Below, one piece after another: positions 42,459-52,343 of a stretch of 64,000 nt of DNA. Every line of letters starts with the position of its first letter. Within the stretch, counting starts at the first letter, position 1. Origin of the DNA: Bacteroidia bacterium. GTDB lineage: Bacteria > Bacteroidota > Bacteroidia > J057. A program made the translations under genes and the position numbers. The stretch covers positions 1,736,001-1,800,000 of the forward strand of contig JAWKNO010000002.1 in the NCBI GenBank assembly GCA_041391665.1, written 5' to 3'. The notes under the pieces are model-generated. The model was not told the origin of the DNA. It did no database searches and saw only the letters and a list, made by a program, of their open reading frames with translations.

Positions 42459-45400
42459 ATGAAAAATAAAAACACGGTCGTGTTTTTGCTGCTGGTTTTT
42501 GTGGCAATTTGCGGCTATAACTTATACTGGACTTACGTACAGTTTTCGTCTGAAAAGAGAATCGAAAACCTCCAGGCGTCGATCAACAAACCGGCAGGAA
42601 CATGGACTCCGGAAGATTCGGCAGCGAAAAAACAATATGACGCGCTGCTTTCCGACCCCGATTACCAAAACCGGTACAAAAAAGCAGTTGACCGCTCATT
42701 TACACTGGGTCTTGACCTTCAGGGGGGTATGTTTGTAACGCTTGAGATTGGGGTTGAAGCCCTGATCAAACAAATGGCGGGCAACCCTACAGACAGTACC
42801 TTCAAAAAAGTCATTGACTGTGCCAACCTCAAACAACAATCAGAAGCCAGAGCTTATGTGCCTTTGTTTGTTGAGTGTTTTAAAGAACTGAATCCCTCCG
42901 GAAGCCTTGGTGCTACTTTTGCCAACCCGGAACTTGAAATCAGTGTAGGTACTCCCGACAATGAAGTTCAGGCAATCCTGGAGAATGAGGCAAAATCTGC
43001 CATTGACAGGACCTTCAACATCCTCCGTACCCGTATTGACCAGTTTGGTGTTGTTTCTCCTAACCTTCAAAAGCAGGAAGGAACAGGCCGGATTCTTCTC
43101 GAACTTCCCGGCGTGAAAGAGCCTGCGCGTGTACGCAAACTGCTCCAGGGTACAGCAAAACTGGAATTTTATGCTACTCACCCCTGGAATGATGCATATC
43201 CTGTATTGCTCGAAATCAATGAAAAACTGAAGCAAATCAGAGGCGTTGAGCCTGAGGAAACAACTGCTGAGGCAACTACAGATTCGACCCAAACTGCTGA
43301 CGCCGCCACTACAACTGATTCAACAAACAAAGACACCACCTTCAGCACAGAAAACCTCGCTGCAGGTGATTCTGCCAATGAACTGCCTTTTGATCAGTTG
43401 TCAAAAGAAGAACAAGATAAAAAGCGTGAAGAGTTCCGTCGCACTAACCCGTTTTTTGCGGTACTCCGTCCGGCAAACTTTGACGCTATGTCTCAGGCAA
43501 GGTCAACTTCACCACGTGTGGGTGCTGCAAGCCCTCAAGACACCGCAGAAGTTAATGCCATTCTGAGAATGGATGAAATCAAAACACTTATTCCTGATGA
43601 TATGCGCTTCGTATGGGGTTTCAAACCCATGGAAGATGCAGAGGAAGAACTCTACGAGATGATTGCCATCCGTATCAATGATGATGGTACCGCAGACCTT
43701 GAAGGGGATCAGGTGAGTCTTGCCCGCCAGGATTTTGACCCTACTTCCGGTAAAGCAGTTGTCAGTATGCGTATGACAGCTGAAGGAACAAAAGACTGGG
43801 GTCGTATCACCGAAGCCAATGTCGGCAGACACGTTGCCATTCTCCTTGACAATCTGGTGTATTCATATCCGGTCGTAACGGAAGCTATCCTCAGCGGAAG
43901 CTCACAGATTTCCGGTGATTTTGAAATCGATGAGGCAAAAGACCTTGCAAACGTCCTGAAAGCAGGTCAGCTGCCTGTTCCTGCCCAGATTGAAGGAGAA
44001 GAAACGGTAGGTCCAACCCTCGGTGCTGAAAACATCCGCAGTGGTATGTTCTCCTTCCTTGGTGCATTTGCGGTCATCCTGATCTTTATGGCAGTGTATT
44101 ACAACAAATCGGGATGGGTGGCAAACCTGGCGCTGCTGGCAAACCTTATTTTCATCCTGGGTTGTTCTGCTGCATTTACCATCGTACTTACCCTGCCCGG
44201 TATTGCCGCTATCGTACTTACAGTAGGTATGGCTGTCGATGCAAACGTACTGATCTTCGAACGTATCAGGGAAGAAATGGCTCATGAGAAAACGCTGAAA
44301 GCCAGTATCAAAGCAGGTTTTAGCAATGCTTTCTCCTCTGTATTGGACTCAAACATTACGACCTTCCTTACCGGTGTTGTACTCTACGCTTTCGGTGTAG
44401 GCCCTATCCGTGGTTTTGCCGTATCATTGATGATCGGTATCATTACCTCACTGATTTCCGCGTTGGTTATTACCCGACTGATCCTTGATTACTACGCCAA
44501 CAAAGGAAAAGATTCCATGAACTTTGGTTTCCCATGGACCATTGGGCTTTTTGACAAGATCAAAATCCAGATGGTCAACCGCAGAAAAATATTTTACATG
44601 GTATCTGGTACACTGGTTACCTTAAGCCTGATTTCCGCACTGGTATTTGGATTTAAAACAGGTGTGGACTTTAAAGGTGGTCGTCAGTTTGTGGTTGAAT
44701 TCAAACAAAATGGCTCGCCAGCCAACCTTTCCAGCTCGGATGTAGAACTGGTTCGCAAAGACCTGAATACTGCGCTCAACAATTCAGAACCTGTGATCAA
44801 AACCCTGAGCTCAGATAATCAGTTGATGATTACCACCTCCTACAAAGTAGATGACAGGGAAGCAACCACCGAAGTTACAGATCTGGTAAAAGCTGGTTTA
44901 AAACAAAATTTCAGCCAGTATGACAGTGAGATTATCAGCACCTCCGACGTAGGCCCAACCGTAGCGAACGACATTCGCGAGGCCGCTTACCTGTCGGTCA
45001 TTTTCTCCCTGTTGATTATCTTCTTCTATATCCTGATGCGATTCCGCAAATGGCAGTACAGCCTTGGTGCCGTAGCTGCGCTTTTCCATGACGTGATCAT
45101 CACGCTGGGTATATTCTCCTTCCTGAGTGTGATCAATATTCCATTTAGCGTTGAAATCAACCAGGCGCTCATTGCGGCCTTGCTTACGATCATTGGTTAT
45201 TCCATCAACGATACCGTGGTAGTGTTTGACCGGATCAGGGAAAATATCGGGGAAATGAAATCTGTAAAACTCAGCGAGATCTACAACCTCTCGATTGACC
45301 AGACCCTGAGCAGAACATTAATCACTTCTCTTACAACCCTTATGACAGCAGTCATTCTTTTCATCTGGGGTGGTGATGTGATTAAAGGATTTATGTTCGC

Positions 45401-45503
45401 GATTATTGTGGGTATTACCGTAGGTACTTATTCCTCCATATTCGTAGCAAGCGCGATTTCTCTCGATCTTTTGGAAAAAGAAGAAGTGAAAGCAGAAGCT
45501 TAA
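42459..45503 (+). CDS. secDF: Protein translocase SecDF (fused SecD-SecF)
   Basis: A 1014-residue fusion of SecD and SecF, common in Bacteroidota, which uses the proton gradient to help pull secreted proteins through SecYEG. One N-terminal span, the large periplasmic P1 region, five spans, then the SecF half with six spans. Hallmarks: LDLQGGMFVTLEI, VGMAVDANVLIFERIREE in SecD; GVDFKGGRQFVVEF and IGYSINDTVVVFDRIREN in SecF. An Ala/Thr/Asp-rich low-complexity insert (about residues 265-315) interrupts P1. It presumably feeds the many exported T9SS substrates seen here. A terminator follows. Confidence 0.96.
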   Translation: MKNKNTVVFLLLVFVAICGYNLYWTYVQFSSEKRIENLQASINKPAGTWTPEDSAAKKQYDALLSDPDYQNRYKKAVDRSFTLGLDLQGGMFVTLEIGVEALIKQMAGNPTDSTFKKVIDCANLKQQSEARAYVPLFVECFKELNPSGSLGATFANPELEISVGTPDNEVQAILENEAKSAIDRTFNILRTRIDQFGVVSPNLQKQEGTGRILLELPGVKEPARVRKLLQGTAKLEFYATHPWNDAYPVLLEINEKLKQIRGVEPEETTAEATTDSTQTADAATTTDSTNKDTTFSTENLAAGDSANELPFDQLSKEEQDKKREEFRRTNPFFAVLRPANFDAMSQARSTSPRVGAASPQDTAEVNAILRMDEIKTLIPDDMRFVWGFKPMEDAEEELYEMIAIRINDDGTADLEGDQVSLARQDFDPTSGKAVVSMRMTAEGTKDWGRITEANVGRHVAILLDNLVYSYPVVTEAILSGSSQISGDFEIDEAKDLANVLKAGQLPVPAQIEGEETVGPTLGAENIRSGMFSFLGAFAVILIFMAVYYNKSGWVANLALLANLIFILGCSAAFTIVLTLPGIAAIVLTVGMAVDANVLIFERIREEMAHEKTLKASIKAGFSNAFSSVLDSNITTFLTGVVLYAFGVGPIRGFAVSLMIGIITSLISALVITRLILDYYANKGKDSMNFGFPWTIGLFDKIKIQMVNRRKIFYMVSGTLVTLSLISALVFGFKTGVDFKGGRQFVVEFKQNGSPANLSSSDVELVRKDLNTALNNSEPVIKTLSSDNQLMITTSYKVDDREATTEVTDLVKAGLKQNFSQYDSEIISTSDVGPTVANDIREAAYLSVIFSLLIIFFYILMRFRKWQYSLGAVAALFHDVIITLGIFSFLSVINIPFSVEINQALIAALLTIIGYSINDTVVVFDRIRENIGEMKSVKLSEIYNLSIDQTLSRTLITSLTTLMTAVILFIWGGDVIKGFMFAIIVGITVGTYSSIFVASAISLDLLEKEEVKAEA

Positions 45504-45527
45504 GATATTTGCAACTTTTCATACAAA

Positions 45528-45561
45528 CAGGCGGTCAATTGACTGCCTGTTTGTTATTTTT
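45528..45561 (+). terminator. Rho-independent terminator after secDF
   Basis: Stem caggcggtc (45528-45536) with gactgcctg (45541-45549), one G-U pair, loop aatt, followed by tttgttattttt. Confidence 0.88.
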
Positions 45562-45588
45562 GCATTGTCGAAAAATTCTTTAGCTTTG
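45559..45588 (+). promoter_or_regulatory. Promoter of the ExbB-ExbD pair
   Basis: TTTG (45559-45562, reusing the terminator T-run), an 18-nt spacer, TAGCTTTG (45581-45588), matching the TAnnTTTG consensus. The start codon is 54 nt downstream. Confidence 0.7.
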
Positions 45589-45642
45589 AATTAATAATTT
45601 TCCTTTACTTTTAGCCATAACCCTTTTCCTAATCTATATTCT

Positions 45643-46326
45643 ATGTTTTTTCTCCTACAGACGACCCCTGCAGATTCTCTGTCAACCGCTCAATCAGTTG
45701 GTAGTAAATCGCTGTTTGAAGTTCTCCTTTCCGGTGGATGGACGATGATTCCCTTGCTGCTGCTGCTCATCCTTGCTATCTTCATTTATATTGAAAGGTA
45801 CCTGACGATCAAAAAGGCTGATACGGATTCAGGGGAGTTGATGAAGCAGATTCGGAAATATGTGCTCGCTGGTAATATTGAAGCGGCCAAAGGTTTGGCT
45901 CAATCAACCAATGATGCCTTCTCCCGGATGATCTACAAAGGAATTACCCGGCTGGGATCGGCATCACTCAAAGACATTGAAGGTTCTATCGAAAACGTAG
46001 GAAAACTGGAAGTCTACCGACTGGAAAGAAGGTTGTCGCTTCTGGCTACTGTAGCTGGGGCCGCACCCATGATCGGATTCTTTGGTACTGTACTCGGTAT
46101 GATCAAAGCTTTTAACGCTATCGTTATTCGTGAAGGAAATGCAAGCCCTGTCGATTTGGCCGGTGGTATCGCTGAAGCAATGGTAACAACGGCTGCTGGT
46201 CTCGTAGTGGGGATCCTTGCCTTCCTGGCTTACAATACACTTGTATCCATGGTTAGTAAAGTTGTCTTCAAACTGGAACTTACCACTACTGATTTTATTG
46301 ACCTTCTTCAGGAACCTGCATCTTAA
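45643..46326 (+). CDS. MotA/TolQ/ExbB proton channel family protein
   Basis: A 227-residue inner-membrane protein with three spans (about 31-50, 135-160, 175-200). The segment LLATVAGAAPMIGFFGTVLGMIKAF and the later ITAAGLVVGI-like region (MVTTAAGLVVGILAFLAYN) are the proton-channel hallmarks. With ExbD it forms a motor that energises outer-membrane transport through TonB, or drives TolA-like functions. The ExbD-like gene starts 11 nt later. No tonB gene is in the window, so ExbB versus TolQ cannot be decided. Confidence 0.94.
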   Translation: MFFLLQTTPADSLSTAQSVGSKSLFEVLLSGGWTMIPLLLLLILAIFIYIERYLTIKKADTDSGELMKQIRKYVLAGNIEAAKGLAQSTNDAFSRMIYKGITRLGSASLKDIEGSIENVGKLEVYRLERRLSLLATVAGAAPMIGFFGTVLGMIKAFNAIVIREGNASPVDLAGGIAEAMVTTAAGLVVGILAFLAYNTLVSMVSKVVFKLELTTTDFIDLLQEPAS

Positions 46327-46337
46327 TCCCTTTCCTT

Positions 46338-46739
46338 ATGAGTATTCGTAGCAGAAACAGAGTAAGCGCAGAATTTAGTTCCGCTTCTATCTCCGATATC
46401 GTTTTTCTTCTCCTGATCTATTTTATGCTTACTTCCGCTTTCGTAGAGCAGGTAGGTCTGAAAGTGGATCTCCCTACCAGCTCTTCGGACAAACCTACCG
46501 AAGGCAAAAACTTTGTAACCGTCACTGATGATGGCGTTTTTGCCTGGAATCAACAAAAAATTCAGAATAAAGAAGATTTGATTCCGCTGATCGAAGCTGT
46601 TCTCAAAGATGATAATAAAGACAACGATGTCATCACCCTCCGGGTTGATAAAAAAGCGCTGTTTGAAGAAGCCGCTTTTGTTATGGCCGTGGTCGCAGAG
46701 AATGATGGTAAAATCGTGATCCTGACAGAGAAAGACTAA
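46338..46739 (+). CDS. ExbD/TolR family protein
   Basis: A 133-residue partner of the preceding channel protein. A short basic cytoplasmic N-terminus, one span (SISDIVFLLLIYFMLTSAFV, with the conserved Asp of the proton path), and a periplasmic domain (VTVTDDGVFAWNQQKI, VITLRVDKKALFEEAAFVM). Spacing of 11 nt indicates co-translation. It is convergent with the lamin-tail gene (19-nt gap). Confidence 0.93.
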   Translation: MSIRSRNRVSAEFSSASISDIVFLLLIYFMLTSAFVEQVGLKVDLPTSSSDKPTEGKNFVTVTDDGVFAWNQQKIQNKEDLIPLIEAVLKDDNKDNDVITLRVDKKALFEEAAFVMAVVAENDGKIVILTEKD

Positions 46740-46758
46740 AATTTCCTCCCCTCTGTTG

Positions 46759-49101
46759 TTAAAATTTGTCGGTAAGAACCGCAACCTCGCGGTAAATATA
46801 TTTATCACCTGTTGATGAATGGGTTACTTCAAACAGGATGATGTACATCCCGGTTTCCATTTTCTGGTTTCGGTCATTGGTTCCGTCCCAAAAAATAGTG
46901 CCCGGCTGTGCTCCCAACAGAATATTTGACTGAATTTCTCTGACTTTTCTTCCCGCTGTATCAAATACAGTCACCCTTGCATTTGCTCCGGAAAAGTCAA
47001 AATCGTAATTGACAGGAAGCACATCCTTTTCCCCATCTCCATTTGGGGAAAAAGTCTGATAAGCCAACGATACATTGGATTTTTCGTCCGACAACTCTAT
47101 GGCCTGGGAATTGGCGTATCCGGGTGTGGCAAAAAGGACCGTTTCCGCCGCCGAATGCCAGTTAGCCGGATCATTGCCTGGCCGCCGTAGCGAAATCCGC
47201 TCCAATGACACGCCCTCCTTATCCCGCAAACTGGCAAAATGGTAATCATCCAGGTAGGCCACCCGATCGATGACCAGTTGGTCTGAAGTAAATATTACAC
47301 ATTCTCCGGCATGGTCGTCGTATCCCGGAAAACTCTTCATCTCCCAAAAATTTGCCCCCGCAGGCGGTAAGTAAGTACTCTTCTGAAAATCAACATTGGC
47401 CGTCAGGCATACGATTTCCCCCGGCATAAATAACCGGGACTCCGCTGAAATGATTTTCCCATTATAAATCGAGTCCGTGCCGGGAAATATTTCCCCAATA
47501 AACAACTGGCTGTAATCCAGCATTTTACCAGAAACGTTTACAATTTCCACAAAATCACTCCCTCCGGCGTAGGGGTTAAATAATAGCTCGTTGATCAGTA
47601 CATCCCCTGGCATAACCTCTTCGGGTAAACCCAATTCTCCTTCCACTGAAAATTCTTTTCCCCGGCAATCCCGCATTTCTGTTACTACGATCCGATACAT
47701 TGTACCACGGGTTAATGGCGCTTCTAAAAGTAGTTCCACGCAAAGGTTTTCAGGAGCACTTACCCAGGCAGAAAGTGGTCTTTGGCCTTCTGGGTCAAAC
47801 CTGTAATGATTGACTGATTCCGCTTCCACCGGATCAAGAGGCCCGGAAAAACAAAGTCTGATCCACAGCGAATCAACCCATTCTACTTTCACCAGTTGTG
47901 GGGCCAACGTGTCAGCGGGTTGATGATACACACTGTTTTCAAAACCCGGAGTACCACCCAAAATATGTTTTGACGCCATCCAGTTGGTGGCTTCCGGGCA
48001 ACGCCCCGCTTCCGGGTTGATTTTTTCGAGTGAGAAACCACCATTTTGTTTTTCCTCATCTCCGTACCACCGCAATTCATAATCTACACTATCGATAAGT
48101 TCGCCTGTAGCCGAGCGTAAACCCAGATTGTCGCCACCATTCACCAAAGCTGGCCATGCAGAAGGACTCAGCGTCTCTCCATAAGTGTCAAACTGTGCAG
48201 CCGTCGCCGAACTTGCCAAAATCAGATAACCACCGGGCATAACCAACTTTTCGGGTAAAACCCCGACTGTCGTTCCATTGGTAATAGAAAATCCGGACAG
48301 GTTCACCGTGTCTCTGCTGCGGTTATACAATTCCAGAAATTCCGATTCAGGTAAACCCACAGATGGCGTCGGATCGGCAAATATTTCATTGATAATGATA
48401 TCCTGAAAATGATAATAAACCGGCGGGACCACCGGAATTGTATCTGACTGAACATTCCCCACGTAAAAATTGTCAAAAAAGAATGAGGTATTTCGGGTAG
48501 CCGAATGTTTGACCCAAATCCCAAACCACGCCGATGATACATACGTCTGATCAAACGCGGCTCCTTCCAACGTAAAATTCCCATCGCCAGCATCGTCTGA
48601 AAACAGCGACCAGTTGCCCAGCGAGTCTCTCAGCACCCGTACGACTGCGTGAACCTTTGTCGCGGCCCTTCCGGGTATACCGTCGATTAATTTGGTAACT
48701 GAAGCGCCATCCTGCCGGAAGAGGTCGAAGCTGTCCTCATTTCCGGACTCCCCTACTCCGACAAAATAACCGGAAAGGGACGATTCGATATTCTCCTGAT
48801 CAGAAACCAGATAGATTCGAATCACATTTGCAGTACTGGGGGCAAATTCATACCGAAGGTAAAACCGCCACTCCATGTTGTGAATACCCAAATTAGGAAT
48901 CGAAAGGTGGATGGTGTCCGTAGCAGGAGTACCCGCAGACTGCAGTTCACCGTTGGATGTCACCAGAAAATGAGTCTGCTCCCCCGACCAAACAGGGTTT
49001 TGCAAAAATTCTCCATCGGAGAAATCATCTGAAAACTGAGCGGATAAGAAATGAGTTGCCAGCAGCAACCCAACAATTAGGGTCATTGTGATTTTTTTCA
49101 T
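46759..49101 (-). CDS. Secreted lamin-tail domain protein with gliding/T9SS-type C-terminus
   Basis: A 780-residue exported protein: signal peptide to about residue 21 (LLLATHFLSAQF), a concanavalin-like beta-sandwich (about 25-215), a lamin-tail domain (IIINEIFADPTPSVGLPESE), a bacterial Ig-like segment (about 395-490), a second lamin-tail domain (DVLINELLFNPYAGGSDFVE), and a C-terminal domain with FSPNGDGEKDVLPVNYDF and WDGTNDRNQKMETGMYIILF, the FlgD-like/type B sorting pattern. Surface or secreted; lamin-tail domains are often found with nucleases or adhesins, but no catalytic domain is evident here. Confidence 0.9.
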   Translation of the reverse strand: MKKITMTLIVGLLLATHFLSAQFSDDFSDGEFLQNPVWSGEQTHFLVTSNGELQSAGTPATDTIHLSIPNLGIHNMEWRFYLRYEFAPSTANVIRIYLVSDQENIESSLSGYFVGVGESGNEDSFDLFRQDGASVTKLIDGIPGRAATKVHAVVRVLRDSLGNWSLFSDDAGDGNFTLEGAAFDQTYVSSAWFGIWVKHSATRNTSFFFDNFYVGNVQSDTIPVVPPVYYHFQDIIINEIFADPTPSVGLPESEFLELYNRSRDTVNLSGFSITNGTTVGVLPEKLVMPGGYLILASSATAAQFDTYGETLSPSAWPALVNGGDNLGLRSATGELIDSVDYELRWYGDEEKQNGGFSLEKINPEAGRCPEATNWMASKHILGGTPGFENSVYHQPADTLAPQLVKVEWVDSLWIRLCFSGPLDPVEAESVNHYRFDPEGQRPLSAWVSAPENLCVELLLEAPLTRGTMYRIVVTEMRDCRGKEFSVEGELGLPEEVMPGDVLINELLFNPYAGGSDFVEIVNVSGKMLDYSQLFIGEIFPGTDSIYNGKIISAESRLFMPGEIVCLTANVDFQKSTYLPPAGANFWEMKSFPGYDDHAGECVIFTSDQLVIDRVAYLDDYHFASLRDKEGVSLERISLRRPGNDPANWHSAAETVLFATPGYANSQAIELSDEKSNVSLAYQTFSPNGDGEKDVLPVNYDFDFSGANARVTVFDTAGRKVREIQSNILLGAQPGTIFWDGTNDRNQKMETGMYIILFEVTHSSTGDKYIYREVAVLTDKF

Positions 49102-49173
49102 GATTTTGTGCTTTAAGACGAAGATAAAAACAATTTTATATTTCAGGAAAAATTATGTTTGAGCTTCATTTCA

Positions 49174-49181
49174 TACTTTTG
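49174..49181 (+). promoter_or_regulatory. -7 box next to the rlmD start codon
   Basis: TACTTTTG fits TAnnTTTG and is followed by ctac and then ATG (49186). No good -33 TTTG lies 18-20 nt upstream (the nearest, 49158-49161, is 12 nt away), so confidence is limited. Confidence 0.45.
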
Positions 49182-49185
49182 CTAC

Positions 49186-50673
49186 ATGGGAAGAAGAATC
49201 ACGCCGTTCAGGGCAGAAATGGAAATCAAAGACGCGGCCTCCGATGGTCGGGCTGTAGCCAGGCATGGCGAGCAGGTTGTTTTTATTGAAGGCGGTGTGC
49301 CGGGAGATATTGCGGAGGTATTTGTATTTCGCAAACAGGACAAACTCCTCGTCGGCAAAATCGAACGCCTGATCAAAGCCTCCGAAGATCGCGTAGAGGC
49401 ACCATGCCAGCATTTTGGATTATGCGGCGGATGTAAATGGCAGAATATGTCTTATCAGGCGCAATTGGGTTTTAAAGAAAGTCAGGTAATCAACAGCCTC
49501 CAAAGGATCGGAAAAGTGGAAATCGGAAAGGCGTTGCCGATTCTTGGATGTGAAAACCCCTTTTATTATCGCAATAAACTGGAGTTCACCTTCAGTGACA
49601 GGGCGTGGGTTCCGAAAGACCAACTGGATTTTTTTAATGAAATGGACCTTCGGTCGCTGGGATACCATATGCCCGGAATGTTTGACAAAGTGCTGGACAT
49701 CGAAGAATGTTTGCTTCAGATTCCTTTGATCAACGACATTCGCAACGAACTTCGCACATATGCGAGAGAGAACGATCTCTCATTTTATAATATCCGCGAC
49801 AATACGGGCTTTCTCCGGAATATTGTATTCAGAACCTCTGTTTCTACCGGTGAGATGATGGTTATCCTCGTTGTCAATGGCAATGATATGGAAGTAATAG
49901 CTCCCATACTCAGCCATTTGGAGGCGCGTTTTCCCCAAATCACAGACTTTATATGGGTTGACAATCACAAAGTCAACAGCGTATATGCAGACCTGCCCTT
50001 CCACGTCTGGAAAGGCAAACCCTATATTACCGAAAGGCTGGGAACTTATGATTTTCGCATCAGGGCCACTTCCTTTTTCCAGACCAATCCTAAACAGGCC
50101 GCGGTATTATATGGAGTAGTTAAATCTTTTCTTACCGAAGCTCTTCCCGAAGGACAAAACCGGTTTCAAACCATTTATGATTTATATTCCGGTACTGGCA
50201 GCATTGGTATTTATGTATCACCGCTGGCGGAAAAAATTGTCGGAATTGAATATGTCAATGCCGCAGTCGAAGATGCCTGGGAAAATGTACGCATCAATAA
50301 CCTGGAAAACCAGTTTAGCTTTTATGCCGGCGATATGAAAGATCTGCTCAACGACGATCTGATAAATAAAGAAGGCCGTCCGGAGGTAATCATCGCTGAC
50401 CCGCCAAGGCAGGGAATGGCGCCACAGGTGGTAAAAAAGATCAGCGAACTGGCGCCTCATCATATCATTTATGTCAGCTGTAAACCCGCAACACAAGCCC
50501 GCGACCTCGAAATGCTCGACGATTGGTATGAGGTACTAAAAATCCAGCCAGTAGATATGTTTCCCCAAACTGCTCATGTTGAAAATGTAGCACTGCTTAA
50601 ACGCAGAAGCCAGCAGAAACCGCCTGTAGTTATAGAAACTGTTTCTTCACCAGAAGACGATCCTTTATCCTGA
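49186..50673 (+). CDS. rlmD: 23S rRNA (uracil-C5)-methyltransferase RlmD
   Basis: About 495 residues from the ATG at 49186; an upstream ATG at 49159 would add nine non-conserved residues. An N-terminal TRAM domain, the iron-sulfur cluster cysteines CQHFGLCGGC with a fourth in IEECLLQ, the SAM site DLYSGTGSIGIY, and the catalytic region DPPRQGM plus VSCKPATQARDL (nucleophilic Cys) identify an RumA/RlmD-type enzyme methylating U1939 of 23S rRNA. A TACTTTTG box ends 4 nt before this ATG. The 3' end overlaps the convergent Reeler-like gene by 44 nt. Confidence 0.93.
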   Translation: MGRRITPFRAEMEIKDAASDGRAVARHGEQVVFIEGGVPGDIAEVFVFRKQDKLLVGKIERLIKASEDRVEAPCQHFGLCGGCKWQNMSYQAQLGFKESQVINSLQRIGKVEIGKALPILGCENPFYYRNKLEFTFSDRAWVPKDQLDFFNEMDLRSLGYHMPGMFDKVLDIEECLLQIPLINDIRNELRTYARENDLSFYNIRDNTGFLRNIVFRTSVSTGEMMVILVVNGNDMEVIAPILSHLEARFPQITDFIWVDNHKVNSVYADLPFHVWKGKPYITERLGTYDFRIRATSFFQTNPKQAAVLYGVVKSFLTEALPEGQNRFQTIYDLYSGTGSIGIYVSPLAEKIVGIEYVNAAVEDAWENVRINNLENQFSFYAGDMKDLLNDDLINKEGRPEVIIADPPRQGMAPQVVKKISELAPHHIIYVSCKPATQARDLEMLDDWYEVLKIQPVDMFPQTAHVENVALLKRRSQQKPPVVIETVSSPEDDPLS

Positions 50674-51466
50674 ACCGAATCACATAAACGCCCGAAACCA
50701 GACCAGGAACAGAAAGCATCATATTGCCCACAGGCGTAGAGAGATTGGTGGAAAGCGAAAAAACCTCCTTGCCGGAGATATCTGTCCAGATCATTTCCAG
50801 AAAAGAGGGCGAGGGTAAATTCCAGCTAAGCTGCCGGCTTCCATGCGGGCCAGAGATCACAAATGGAAAAGGAAGGATATCGGGCTGGCTCAGACTACTG
50901 GCAGGATCAGGATCTACCTTCCAATTACTTTTATAGACATAATCACCACTGCGGTTGCCATTGTTGTCAGCCGCCAGAAAAGCTGCATAGAAAACGACTG
51001 GGCCGGCAAAAGCCGGAGGCGCCTGCCACTGAAAATGCCAGATAGCCGAGTCGTTCACAAAAAGTGCAGAATCATGCATGATATAGGTCCTGTCACCATC
51101 TGTTTTCAGTTGCGTAATCACCGTATCCGTTTCGTAAATCTGCCCGATTCCTGCGTCTGAATCAGGACTGTAAGGCAACAACTGAAAGCCGAAGGCGGAT
51201 TGTCCGGGGTGAATTACTTTCACGGAGATATCATAGATTTCGCCGGGAGAATATCCCTGCTCAGAAAGGCTCGAAGTCAGGGAAACCAACCCGGGGCCAC
51301 TATTCACCAGGTAGCTGTTGTGGCAATACCCATTGTAACAGGTAAGCTCACCCGGAGCCCCGGTGCGCCCCTCCGGAGGCCCATCGGAATAAGAAGTCAG
51401 CGAAATAAAAAAACAGAAAAAAATCACAAACAAGGTTATCCACGCTCTCAGTTTTCGGTAATCCAT
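50630..51466 (-). CDS. Secreted choice-of-anchor V (Reeler-like) protein with T9SS sorting domain
   Basis: A 278-residue exported protein. Signal peptide about 1-27; then the choice-of-anchor V/Reeler-like domain, recognisable by SDGPPEGRTGAPGELTCYNG at its start with a CYNGYC pair, YSPGEIYDISVKV, and GPVVFYAAFLAADNNG. The C-terminal ~75 residues (LSWNLPSPSFLEMIWTDISG to KKQFL) are a type A T9SS domain. Its function is unknown; such proteins are surface-attached or released. Its 3' end overlaps rlmD by 44 nt, so both C-termini are encoded in the same DNA on opposite strands. Confidence 0.88.
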   Translation of the reverse strand: MDYRKLRAWITLFVIFFCFFISLTSYSDGPPEGRTGAPGELTCYNGYCHNSYLVNSGPGLVSLTSSLSEQGYSPGEIYDISVKVIHPGQSAFGFQLLPYSPDSDAGIGQIYETDTVITQLKTDGDRTYIMHDSALFVNDSAIWHFQWQAPPAFAGPVVFYAAFLAADNNGNRSGDYVYKSNWKVDPDPASSLSQPDILPFPFVISGPHGSRQLSWNLPSPSFLEMIWTDISGKEVFSLSTNLSTPVGNMMLSVPGLVSGVYVIRFRIKDRLLVKKQFL

Positions 51467-51628
51467 ACAAAAACAGGTCGTTGTTATGAGAATATTATCA
51501 TTAGGTGAGCCGTGTGTTATTGCACAGTTATTTTATCATTAATATCTGCAACAGCTATTCCATAGATAAACGAAAAGAACAAAATTAGCAGTATCGGTCC
51601 AAAGAAATAAATCTAGCAGGTAATAAAA

Positions 51629-52333
51629 ATGCTTTTAGAACTGGAAACTTTGACAACAACAGCTAAAATATTAATCGTTGATGATGAAGAGGATATTCTG
51701 GATATGCTCCAGTATAACTTTGAACAGGAGGGATATACGATTGTTCGGGCAACAGATGGAGAAGAAGCCGTGAAAGCGGCAGAATCTGCAAAACCTGACC
51801 TGATCCTGCTCGATATTATGATGCCCAAAATGGACGGCGTTTCGACCTGTCTGGCTATCAGAAAAACCCCGGGACTGGAAAATACCATTATCGTTTTCCT
51901 CACCGCACGATCGGAAGAATATTCAGAAGTGGCGGGCTTTGAAGCCGGGGCCGATGATTATATTTATAAACCCATTAAGCCCCGGGTGTTAAAAAGCAGG
52001 ATCAAAGCCCTCCTTCGCCGACATCAGATTCTGCCCAAAAAAGACAGCAATACCTTGTGGATCCATGACCTGGAAATCATCAGGGACGAATACGTCGTCA
52101 AAAAAGGGCATAAACGAATTCCACTTCCAAGAAAAGAATTTGAATTATTTTTTTATCTCGCCTCGCGGCCGGGAAAAGTATTCAGCCGGGAAGATTTACT
52201 GGTTCGCATTTGGGACAATCTCCACGTTACTGACCGTACAGTCGATGTACATGTGAGAAAACTACGTGAAAAAATCGGCGCCCAGTATATCGTTACGATT
52301 AAAGGTGTAGGGTATAAATTTCTGGCTAGTTAA
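51629..52333 (+). CDS. OmpR/PhoB-type response regulator
   Basis: A 234-residue two-domain regulator: receiver (ILIVDDEEDILDML, phospho-Asp in ILLDIMMPKMDG, VFLTARSEE, YIYKPIKP) and a winged-helix DNA-binding domain (PLPRKEFELFFYLASRPG, TDRTVDVHVRKLREKIG, GVGYKF). Cytosolic transcription factor controlled by phosphorylation. A second receiver-only protein follows after 10 nt, so the two are co-expressed; no sensor kinase gene is adjacent. Confidence 0.95.
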   Translation: MLLELETLTTTAKILIVDDEEDILDMLQYNFEQEGYTIVRATDGEEAVKAAESAKPDLILLDIMMPKMDGVSTCLAIRKTPGLENTIIVFLTARSEEYSEVAGFEAGADDYIYKPIKPRVLKSRIKALLRRHQILPKKDSNTLWIHDLEIIRDEYVVKKGHKRIPLPRKEFELFFYLASRPGKVFSREDLLVRIWDNLHVTDRTVDVHVRKLREKIGAQYIVTIKGVGYKFLAS

Positions 52334-52343
52334 TCAGAGTGTA

